Positions 1 through 10,400 of a stretch of DNA of 64,000 nt are shown piece by piece (within the stretch, counting starts at the first letter, position 1; every line of letters begins with the position of its first letter). Source of the DNA: Cristatella mucedo (lineage: Eukaryota; Bryozoa; Phylactolaemata; Cristatellidae); NCBI GenBank assembly GCA_009760855.2, contig WPIO01000009.1:5834001-5898000 (forward strand), in the 5' to 3' direction. A program made the translations under genes and the position numbers. A model generated the notes under the pieces. That model saw only the letters and a list, made by a program, of their open reading frames with translations, was not told the origin of the DNA and searched no databases.

Positions 1-425
1 TCATTTTGTAGAGAAATGGCAGTTCACACAGATCAGTAATACAAAAGTGCTATTATCCACTATTGACCATTTTTTGATTACTCACAAACAAGCATACTGC
101 CCTGTGTTCCCAATGGTGACTTGCCAAAACCTTTCTCCAAATTCTTTGTAGGTAAGATATAATGGATTAGGTGTTCCATCTACTTGCTGCAGTCCTGCCG
201 GATTGCACCCTACCACTATACTCTTGTTCTCTCCTTTTTTTATGCTTGTCTCTAATGAGCCCATTGCTAAATGTGTCTCCTAGGCAAAGAAGACCACTAG
301 CCTTATTTATCTTGTCCCAACAGTTCTCCTTATAAGGTGTACAGAACTGTTGCTGTTCACCATTACAAATTGGTTAAATATTTCCATGGTTACCTGTCCC
401 AGCACCTCTGAAAGCAGCAGTAGTC
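1..425. other. No recognisable feature
   Basis: Unique-looking sequence with short open frames on the minus strand that I cannot assign. Confidence 0.4.
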
Positions 426-580
426 GCCGAGCTGGTTTGGTCCAGCGGTTAAGGTGCTCGCCCCGACCAAGGTCTGACTGAGGTCGTGGGCTCGAGCCCC
501 GAGGCAAATGTGAAGCGCCTGAATAGAGATTAAGTTCTCTTGGGGCGCTATATAAATGAATTATATAAATGAATTATATA
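426..580 (+). mobile_element. SINE-1, reference copy
   Basis: tRNA-like head: box A-like TGGTCCAGCGGTTAAGG and box B-like GTGGGCTCGAGCCCC. The tail GAAGCGCCTGAATAGAGATT, then TTCTCT and GGGGCGCTATATAA, can fold and ends in repeats of ATGAATTAT. The tail resembles the LINE-A 3' end. Confidence 0.85.
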
Positions 581-733
581 GTCAGGGCATTCGTTAAAAA
601 GCCAGCCTTACATAATTAGAACCTTAATGACAGATCATGAAAACTTAATTATCATAACGTCAAGTTATCCTCCCTTCTGCCATCCCTATCCTAGACACTT
701 GGAACAAGTGGTGGTCCAGAAGCTATATATGCA

Positions 734-872
<139 letters not shown>

Positions 873-1140
873 CTTTTTCAACATATGAAAATTAGGAGAT
901 ATGAACATGGCCGCGGTCACACACAAAATGGAAAATGAAAATGTCAACAAAAAACTTTCACAATCTGGACACGGTCAGTAGATTTGACAATGCTGCAAGA
1001 GTCGAGAAGCAATGTCTAGCAGCTATGCATTGTGGGACATACCATGCATAACATGCTATTCTTGACTTGCAAAAAATTTGACTTACGACAGGTTTAATGG
1101 TCACTACGTATTTCGCTTGGCAGGGGGTTGACTGTATAAG

Positions 1141-1230
1141 CAATTCATTGGTATAGCGCCCCTAAGAGCACTGAATCTCTGTCCAGGCGCCGTGCAGATG
1201 CTGCAGTGCTCGAGCCCATGACCTTGGTCG
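1141..1230 (-). mobile_element. SINE-1 fragment
   Basis: Inverted tail (TATAGCGCCCC...CCAGGCGC) and box B (CTCGAGCCCATGACC). Confidence 0.6.
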
Positions 1231-1284
1231 TCAAAGGTGAACGCCTTGACCTCGGTCATCAATGGCGAGCACCTGGGTCTTAGC

Positions 1285-1590
1285 CCTGGAGTTAAGGTGT
1301 TTGCTCTTTACAACCGAGGTCGTGGGGTCGAGTCCCTGCAGTGGGCGATCCTTGTTGGCCAAGTGGTCAAGGTGCACACCCCTACCAAGATCTGGCCGAA
1401 GTCGTGGGCTCGAGCCAACATGGCATATGTGAAGTGCCAGATTTAGCGGAGATTACATTCTCAGGGTGCTATACAAGTGAATTGTATTTTTATATTTTGT
1501 ATTACTGTCCACTGCAAGCGGTGGTGATAGCTGTGAATGCTCCTCTCCCGCTATTTAATGAGGCTGTTAAATCAGCTTACCTTAACCTCT
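1285..1590 (+). mobile_element. SINE-2 copy interrupted by SINE-1
   Basis: SINE-2 head with CGAGGTCGTGGGGTCGAGTC and GTGGGCGATCCTT to about 1355, resuming at about 1505 with CACTGCAAGCGGTGGTGATA and the GAGGCTGTTAAATCAGCT end. Confidence 0.7.
1356..1500 (+). mobile_element. SINE-1 inserted in SINE-2
   Basis: GGCCAAGTGGTCAAGGTG head, GTCGTGGGCTCGAGCC box B, and a tail ending ATACAAGTGAATTGTAT. Confidence 0.7.
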
Positions 1591-1949
1591 GGGCCAACCC
1601 TAGGCTAAAAAGCTAAACGATTGCATCAGCTTATCAGGTCTTGCTAACAACTTCCAATCGAGATTTTGAGCTAAAAATTCCACAAAACCGGTCTGCTTCT
1701 GGTTTACAATGACCTGCTGAACAATGCTCACCAGGGTAGTGCCTCGCTACTAGCTCTGCCAAATCTCTTCACAGTATATGACACAATTAACAACCAGATA
1801 CTTCTGGAGTGCCTTTTGGTATACCAAGATATCACTAGCACAATTATGGGCTAAACTGTTATAGATTCTCCCGTAGGGCGAAATGTCAGGGTATAGATGT
1901 AAATAGCTGTCTGTCCTCTGTAGAGCCCTTGGACTATGGGATCAATCTT

Positions 1950-2300
1950 TGAACTCTTTCACTATCGATACTCTCTCCCTCTGGCCGAATTAATCGACGA
2001 ATAGAATTTTGGTTTTCATTTCTACACCGACGGCACTCAGATCTACACATCCTTTGGCCCATATCTGCCTTCCTGCGCATCTGACTTACTGATCTCCCCT
2101 GCAGCCTCCATCGACGACATTTGCACTAGGATGGCCATTCACTTCCTTACGCTTTAACGATGATAAGACCAGCCTTATATTTATGGGTAAGCCAAGTGTC
2201 ATCTCAATGTTGGAAGACCTCATTCTCAAGATCGGCTCATCTTGCATCACTCCCACGTCTGCCCAAAATGTAGGTCTGTTGTTTCAAAACGACTGCCATT
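1950..2300 (+). mobile_element. LINE reverse-transcriptase fragment
   Basis: Decayed reading FHFYTDGTQIYTSF corresponds to the RT motif [14 protein letters not shown]; the second catalytic Asp is lost. It ends where an inverted LINE-A begins. Confidence 0.6.
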
Positions 2301-2675
2301 ATAATAGTAATAATAGTAATAATAGTTCACTTGATAAAGCGCCATCAGAGAACTCAATCTCTTTCTAGGCGCTTTACATTTGCTGCAAAGGAAACACGAT
2401 CGAATGGTGAGTGGCATCATGCTTGATAAACAACATGAATAACATGGTTAAGGGTGACATGCACAGCGTCAGCATGTAAGTGTGGTTAGTGGCAGCATGC
2501 AGTGTCAGCATGCATAAGCACATAAAGGACGAATAAAAGGGATCCACTAAATTTTTTCCTAAATAGGTGCGTTTTTAAGTTCTTTTTAAATGTGGTCAAG
2601 TCAGGGGATGTTGTGATTCAAGTCAGGAGTGAGTTCCAGGCTTTGGGAGCATACGAACTAAATGCACGGTCTCCT
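2301..2675 (-). mobile_element. LINE-A 3' end
   Basis: Inverted (ATT)n, hairpin tail (AAAGCGCC...), 3' UTR repeats and the last codons of the ORF. Confidence 0.85.
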
Positions 2676-3102
2676 TGCTCCTCCCCTCCGGCCTGGTCTC
2701 GTCAGTAAGTCTTACAAGTCTTGGCAAACTGCCAAAAAAAGCTAAAGCCGTGACCCGTGAGTGCTCGAAAGTGTGCCGCTTCATCATCAAATGATCCTTT
2801 TGGTATCTGGTTGCGTTGTAGAGCTAGAGCGCTGCTGACTGCACTGCCTTATTTGCCCTCGAGCTGACAAGTTCGACACTGGCAGCTTAGCTTTCGCCGC
2901 GCACTAACACGCTCGTTGATGCAAACGTCCGAAACCTACACAGTTGCATTTGAAAGCGTTCTTGTTCTTGCTCCTCCTATTTGCCTGCGCACGCTTCGAC
3001 GGCACACCACTGCTGCACTCTGGGAGCTTCCGGCCACTTGCGGCTGTTAGTCCGGCCGAGCGGCACCGAAGTCACGTGTGCACGCTCGGCTTGTCACTAC
3101 AG
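2676..3102. other. 5' flank of the first visible SDR exon
   Basis: No convincing first exon. The 20 bases before 3103 give a usable acceptor. Confidence 0.4.
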
Positions 3103-3365
3103 GTGCCAGCTCGGGCATTGGAGCGGCTACCGCCGTGCACTTCGCCAGGCTCGGTGCCCGTCTGGCGCTCGCCGGCCGAAACGAGGCGAGCCTGCTGCGC
3201 GTGGCGGACGACTGTGTCGCAGCGGCAGCTGCCGGTGCCGAGGCTTCTCGTGGAAGCAGCAGTGACGGCAGGCCGTTGACCTGCTTGGGTGACCTTGCCA
3301 AGGAAACCGATGCTGCAGAGGTGGTTCGGCAGACACTGGCCCACTACCGGCGCCTGGACGTGCTG
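3103..3365 (+). CDS. SDR gene, first visible coding exon
   Basis: Acceptor ACAG ends at 3102 and the donor GTGAGC starts at 3366. The exon begins with the last two bases of the Gly codon of TGxxxGxG (phase 1 entry), then reads [17 protein letters not shown] and ends LDVL, continuing as VNSAG in the next exon. GC-rich and alanine-rich. Confidence 0.85.
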
Positions 3366-6300
3366 GTGAGCTGCCCGGGGGGGGGGGGTAGGGTGCTGCC
3401 AGGCTTGCCCGAGCCTCGGTCACCTACAACTCGATGTGTTGGTCGGTACTGGAAGGCAGAGGTTGTGTGCTCATGGCAAGCATGCAGATGCGCATATGGT
3501 GTCACATCCAGCTCCACAGTCAAATCCACCTATTTTCAGCTTCATAACATAGCTGAAATTCGGGCTTGTTTAGATAAAGATACCACGTCCAAGTTGGTCC
3601 ATGCATTCGTGACATCCCGTCTTGACTTCTGCAACTCACTGCTTACTGGCCTACCAGCATGTGCGATCAGGCGATTGCAGCTGGTGCAAAACTCTGCAGC
3701 TAGGCTTGTCTGTCGTGAGCGTCGCAGTTGCCACATTACTCCACTTCTCGTCGACCTGCACTGGCTACCAGTCAAGCAACGGATTGACTTCAAGGTTTTG
3801 TCGCTCACTTCTAGGTCCCTTCATTCTATGGCTCCAGCCTATCTGTCAGATATACTACCCCATCAGGCCAAGCATCGTACCACCTGCTTTTCGGAATCCA
3901 ACAGTCTAGAAATACCTCGTACAAACCTTAAATCCTTTGGAGACCGTGCATTTAGTTCATATGCCCCCAAAGCCCGGAACTCCCTCCCGACCTTCGTCAG
4001 AACATCCCCTGACCTGACCACATTTAAAAGGAACCTAAAAACACACCTATTTAGGACAGCATTTAGTGGGTCCCTGTGATTCGTCCTTGATGTGCTTATT
4101 CGTGCTGACACTGTGCATGCTGCCACTAACCACGTTTGCATGCTGACCCTGTGCATGTCACCCCTAACCATATTATTCACTTCGTTTATTTTTTTCAAGC
4201 ATGATTTTACTTACCATTCAATTGCATTTCACTTTACAGCAAATGTAAAGCGCCTAGAGAGAGATTAAGTTCTCTGAGGGCGCTTTGTCAAGTGAATTAT
4301 TATTATTATTATTATTATTATCCAGCCGACGGGTCACGTGTGGAGTTCGGCAACGGTCTGTTTTCGACCCTTTGTGGTTCTATATTTATGCAGAGCCTCT
4401 CTCGGGAAAGTGATAAGTAGGGGGTAGGGCATGGCATCATCTAACACTCCTATGCCGACGACTGCCGGCTGTACTTGTCATTTGAACCAATCGCCAAGCT
4501 GGTTTGGTCCAGCGGTTAAATTGCTCGCCTCGACCAATAATAATAATAATGATAATAATGCACTTGATAAAGCGCCTTCAGAGAACTCACTCTCTTTCTA
4601 GGCCCTTTATATTTGCTGCAAAAGGAAACGCGATTGAATGGTGAGTAATATCATGCTTGATAAACATGAATAACATGGTTAGGGGGGACATGCACAACGT
4701 CAGCATGCAAATGTGGTTAGTGGCAGCATGCACAAGCACATTAAGGACGAATCACAGGGACCCACTAAATGCTGTCCTAAATAGCTGTGTTTTTAATTTC
4801 TTTTTAAATATGGTCAAGTTAGGGGATGTTCTGACGTAAGTCGGGAGTGAGTTCCAGGCTTCGGGAGCATACGAACTAAATGCACGGTCTCCAAAGGATT
4901 TAAGGTTTGTACGAGGTATTGGTAAACTGTTGGATTCCGAAAAGCGGGTGGTACGATCCTTGGCCTGGTGGGGGAGTAAATCTGAAAGATAGGCTGGAGC
5001 CAAAGAATGAAGTGACCTAAAAGTGGGAGACAAAACCTTGAATTCGATCGGGACTGGTAGCCAGTGCAGGTCAGCGAGAAGTGGTGTGATGTGGCAACTG
5101 CGATGCTCACAACAGACAAGCCTAGCTGCAGAGTTGTGAAGCAGCTGTAATCGCCTGATTGCACATGCCGGTAGGCCAGCAAGCAGAGAGTTACGGAAGT
5201 CAAGACGGGATGTCGCAAATGCATGGACCAACCTAGACGTGGTATGTCTGGCTGAGGTCGTGGGCTCGAGCCCCGAGGCATATGTGAAGCGCCTGAATAG
5301 AGATTAAGTTCTCTTATGGCGCCATACAAATGAATTATAGTTTTTATTTATTTTATCCGAATCAGCAGTGGTGACTCGTAAACCAAGTGCTTGCCGGGCA
5401 GACATTTGAACCTGGATGTCGGCAAAGTTCCTTAAGCTAAGTGAAGATAAAACCCGAACTCCTTCTCATAGCAGTCCCCTAAATGTACGGCTGGACTAAG
5501 AGACTTAGCTGTTCTGATTGATTGTGCCGTCATGTGACCATCTCCAATAGCTCATAATTCAGCTGTCGCCTGAAAGTTTCAGTCAGAAGACCCCTTCTAC
5601 GGCTAGTCAACATGCTCAATCCCTGTCCACGATTATGGCCTACATATGGTGGTGGCCAGCTAAAGATCTACTAACTCCCAAACTCTGTCTCGACTGGACT
5701 AATGTAATTCAGTTTTGATATGGCTACCGAAAAAAGCCACCAAGCCTCCACAGCTGGTGATGAATATGGCAGCAGGGTTGATTGATAAGTCGAAGAAATA
5801 CAGTCACCGTGTCTCCGTCTTTGGAGAAGGAGACACGGTGGCTCCCGGTTGATCGACGGATAAAGAGAACAATTCTTGCTCTGACCCACAAGGCCCACCG
5901 TGGCATAGCTTCTTCATACCTAGCTGAATTGGTGCACCAGTTTCGGCCTGAGTGTGCCATGAGGGGGCCTCTTTAGACAATAAGTTAGCAGTTCATTCCA
6001 TCGCTCAAAGAGTTTAGCACACAAACTTTTGCTTTGCACATAGGAAACTGTGGAACTCACTTCCACAATTCTTATGCACCGTCAGCTTATTTTCTGCTAT
6101 CGTCTACAGCACATCCTTGATGGCACACTAGGTAAGGCGGTTGCTTTTGACGACCTCGGCCCCGAGGTCGTGGGTTCGATTTCTGCGGTGGCGATTCTCT
6201 ATCACCACTGCAAGCGGTGGTGATAGCCGTAAATAGCTCTTCTGTCGCTATACAAAAAGAGGCTGTTCAATCAGCTAGGATTTATTTATTTTTATTTCCA

Positions 6301-7365
6301 GCCGTCCTGCTCAGCTATAGTGCTTCAGTGCTTCCTCTGCTCTCCTCTCCTCCCGACTCAGCTATGCTTCTCACTTGCTCTTAGTTGCATGAGATGGATT
6401 CTATTACTGCCGGATGCGCACTGATAGCAGCTTACGTTTAGAGTGTCCTATAGATAGATCTCAAGTGTAATATTTCTCACAGTCTTTGTGGCTGTTACAG
6501 ATTGAGTGTGGAGTGTGTGGTTTTATATGGTTATACTTATCGAAGCAACCTGACGTGTGCATGCATGCACAGCTTTTCTGTAATTACTTGCATGCTGACC
6601 CTGTGTGTGTCATCCCTAACCATGTTATTCTTGTTGTTTATTGAGCATGCTACAACTAACCATTCGATCGTGTTTTATTTTCGGCAAATGTAAAGTGACT
6701 CGAAAGAGATTGAGTTCTCTGAGGGCGCTTTACCAAGTGTGTTATTATTACTATGCATGCAGGATTTTACCTTGACATTGCTAAAGCTCACCAAAACATC
6801 AAGAGTATTGAGTCAGCCGGAGCCACCGAGCAGAACACACTCATTTAACCATATTTGGTCGCCTATAGCAACTTTTTTATTAGTCGTTGACGGCAGAGCA
6901 CTTTGGAGGGCTGCCATTTAGTGGCTGGTTGAAAATCTGCTGTTGACACGTCTGCCAAAGTGCTTGCTGCGTGTGCATAATTCCTGAGGCTGCCGGTCTC
7001 AGTTCTATTACCTTCGTTCTCGTCTAGTCGCATGCAGTACGTCATGTTTTGACTGCCCTCGAGGGCGTTGCTGCATTTGCCTACGACTGCTTAGCCAGCC
7101 AGCGATGCAGGTGTGCCGGTTGCATCGAGTGCAAAATTGAGAACATATGTAAATTGTGTCGCCTAGGCTGATATAGCTGTTCCTAATTCGAGTGAAGCTT
7201 TCGTGAGAAGCGAATAATTTGTGAGGCACTCAACCTTCAAATAAACACACCTAGAGTTACGAGAAGCCGAGCTAACTCGGATTCTCGGTCCAAGCTGGAA
7301 AAAGCTTGCTTTCAGTAGGTAGTGTGGCCCATTAGTATTTAGCCCAGCCCGTAATATGAAGTAAT

Positions 7366-7462
<97 letters not shown>

Positions 7463-10400
7463 TGCCTAGAAAGTTCTGAGCTATATCAAATGTATTGTTA
7501 TTAATAATATTTTTTATTATAGAAAGAGACAGACAAGCAAAGAGAGCGAGAGAGACAGATACAGGGACTTACGGCCCAAGAGATAGACAGACACACCGAC
7601 AGCTTAGGGGAACTGAGTCCTGGATGAGAGGTGTAGAGAAAGAGAGATGGGTCAATATGTGACTTTGGGGAGAGACACGAGTCTTTGATTGGCTAGATAG
7701 CCGAATGTGGACAAGAAGTTAGCGTTGGTCCCAGGTTGTGCGTGCCGTTGATATTTTCCCCTTTTTTAAGAATAAATAAGTAGCGATTTTTTTCCGGGCT
7801 TGCATTGGTCCATGTGTGCATTTATTGCTTTGCTTCTGGCTTAGGTCTCATAATTGCGTTTTGTGCTTAGGTAAATAGTGCTGGAATCCTTGAGGCTGGC
7901 TCAATCGAGAACACCTCTTTGGAACAATATGATCGTGTAATGGCTATAAATGTCAGGTGAGTGCTGCTGCAGCAATTGATGTCACGAGCTCTTGTACATC
8001 ACGATCCCTGGTCCATGGCAAAGTCGTGAGCATGCATGTGCCGATGATTCTGCCAACAATCTGATTTTACAAGCTTGGTATTTAGTCGTTGCACAGGTGC
8101 AGGAGAGAGAACAATAGGGGGCTATTTGGATGCGTTGATTGTGCTTGAACGGCTGTGGTGTATGAGATGGATAAGCTAGATATTGCAGTTATGAACTATT
8201 TAACATACTGAGTTTTTCATCATTTTTGGGCAACCTGTGCCATATTCTGCGAGATAGACCGGTGGGGAGAAGTATCAAACAATCTCTGAAAGTCTTTTAA
8301 TGCATAACAACAAAAATATAATAATAACAATAGTAAATGTAAAGCGCCTAGAAAGAGATTAAGTTCTCTGAGGGCGCTTTATCAAGTGCAATATTATTAT
8401 TATTATTATTATTAGGTAGTTTGTATAAAGCCCCTGGAGTGCTTTCTCTCCAGGTGCAGGACTAATCAATCTACATTCAGGCTCTTTACAACTTGTTGCA
8501 AGAGTTTCAATACCCAAAGGTTAATGGCATGCACTGTATGAAGCATGCAAAAACAAAAAAGTTATCATTTTTAGTCCAGCATGCTAAAGCAAGCATGAAG
8601 ACACCAATGGCCACCGGTTAGTAAGGCCTATGGCTACTAACATGCGCCGAACCATGCTGCAGCACACCGGAACAAGAAAGGACATATTCACACTGGGGCG
8701 AAGCTGAACGGAACAGATGTGTCTTTAGTTGAGACTCAAACGATGCAAGGTTTTTGCAGGTAGTGACTATAGACATTCGAGCTGAAGGCTCAATTTAGTG
8801 CATGGGATGGCGAGATAACTATTTATGTCGAGAAGCAGGTAGTTCTAGAGCACACGGAAGGAGTAAGGAGGTCGGATATGTTGGCTCATGCAAGCGATTG
8901 GAGCGACCTCTAGGCAGTAGAGAGGATCTTGCAGTCAGTCGATGCTTGAGATGGAGCTTGAGAGGTGGAGCTCAGACAGGAGTGCTGTATGCCATATATA
9001 GCTATATATAGCAGGTACGACCGAGGTGACGACTAAGCAGACTAGTTGCTGAGTTTTGCACCACTGGCAGACGGTTAGAGGCACAGGCAGAGTCCTTAAT
9101 AAAGGGGATTGCCGTATTCTAGCTGCAATATCACAAATGCCTGATCTAGTTCATTGCTGTTCTCTAGTTCTCCTGTAGCTCGTGATTCTAGTGTCATGTT
9201 CTTGTCTAAGCACTCACTGATTCTGGCGCTTTCCTCTGTTGAAAGTAGGCCGACTTGACAGGTGTAGGCAACGTGGTCATCTAATGACGTCTTTTTGCAA
9301 TAGCACGCCCTAGTTATGGAAAGAAGTCTTTGGTGGGTGATGCTAGCTGGAGCAATCTTGTAGGTGAGGTCTTTCAACTTTCGGGGAGCACTAGGCTGGC
9401 CCATAACTATTAGGTTGGTTCGATCAACGTTAAGCTATAGCAACTTATAGCAACTATAGCAACAAGTCTTTACTAGAATGGGAATCGTCGGTTTATGTAT
9501 AACAAATCTCGTGCGTGTATCTATGGAACAACTAACCAGCATTGTCCATCTTCACTGCTCTCAGTTTCACTCTTGATCCGGGATTAGCTATCCTGAACGA
9601 ATGGTCGAGAGACAAACGAGCGAAAGCTAATAAGTGCAAACAACTTGCGAAGCCTGGTGAGAACTAGATGAACCCATTCTAGGAAATGAGCTGCTAGATG
9701 TGTCATGTGCACCTTGCCAGCCTCTATTTTAAGGAATGCAGTAGCTGGCTGCATTCATTCCATCTGCTGTACTTGTAAAGTATATTCTTTCTTTAGTGCT
9801 GCTTTCGTGAGGGTGAGTAGTAATGTGAGAAGTAATGTTTAGCAGCTGCTGGGATTTGCATTCTCTTCCAAGCGCGGCTTGCAGGATTGATTGTGCGAAC
9901 AGCCTGATGGAGCAAACACCGTCGCCATCGGTATCGTTCTCCAGCCGGCAGCCATTTGGCACTGTGATTCATCTGTCGCTGTACTTATAGATCCGTATAT
10001 CAGCTCATCATGCTTACCGTGCCACATCTCATCGAAAGCAAAGGCTGCATAGTCAACGTATCCAGCGTGAATGGTTTGAGATCGTTTCCTGGCGTGCTGG
10101 CTTACAACATCTCCAAGGCGGCTCTTGATCAGCTTACCCGGTGCACTGCTCTTGGTGAGCTGGCTGTATCATGTGCCGTATAATTTGCACTGGTAGCCTA
10201 GCTGCTATCGCCATGTGACACAGCACAAGGTAGCTCAGTGTGGCGTATTTAACAATATCATACTGCACCACTGGTAATCATAGGTATCTGATTATGTAAG
10301 CCTTGGTATTTAGCCACTGTATAGGTGTAGCATGACAACTGTTCATTGGGTGCCAGTGACGTCATAGTGTACTGGCAGCAGTGCACGAGTAGGATGAGCT

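Larger units (their letters stand above)
4323..6450 (+). mobile_element. LINE-C fragment carrying three nested insertions
   Basis: RT pieces [10 protein letters not shown]-like and [13 protein letters not shown] up to about 4490; it resumes at 5353 with [17 protein letters not shown] and [10 protein letters not shown], runs to about 6115 and resumes again at 6295 to about 6450. Breaks are caused by SINE-1 (holding LINE-A) and SINE-2. Many stops and shifts. Confidence 0.75.

Noticed and set aside
2757-2762. GTGAGT donor after AAAGCCGTGACCC as the missing first SDR exon
   Set aside because: Joining it to 3103 would give Arg instead of the conserved Gly in TGxxxGxG, and no ATG lies in frame upstream before the LINE-A remnant.
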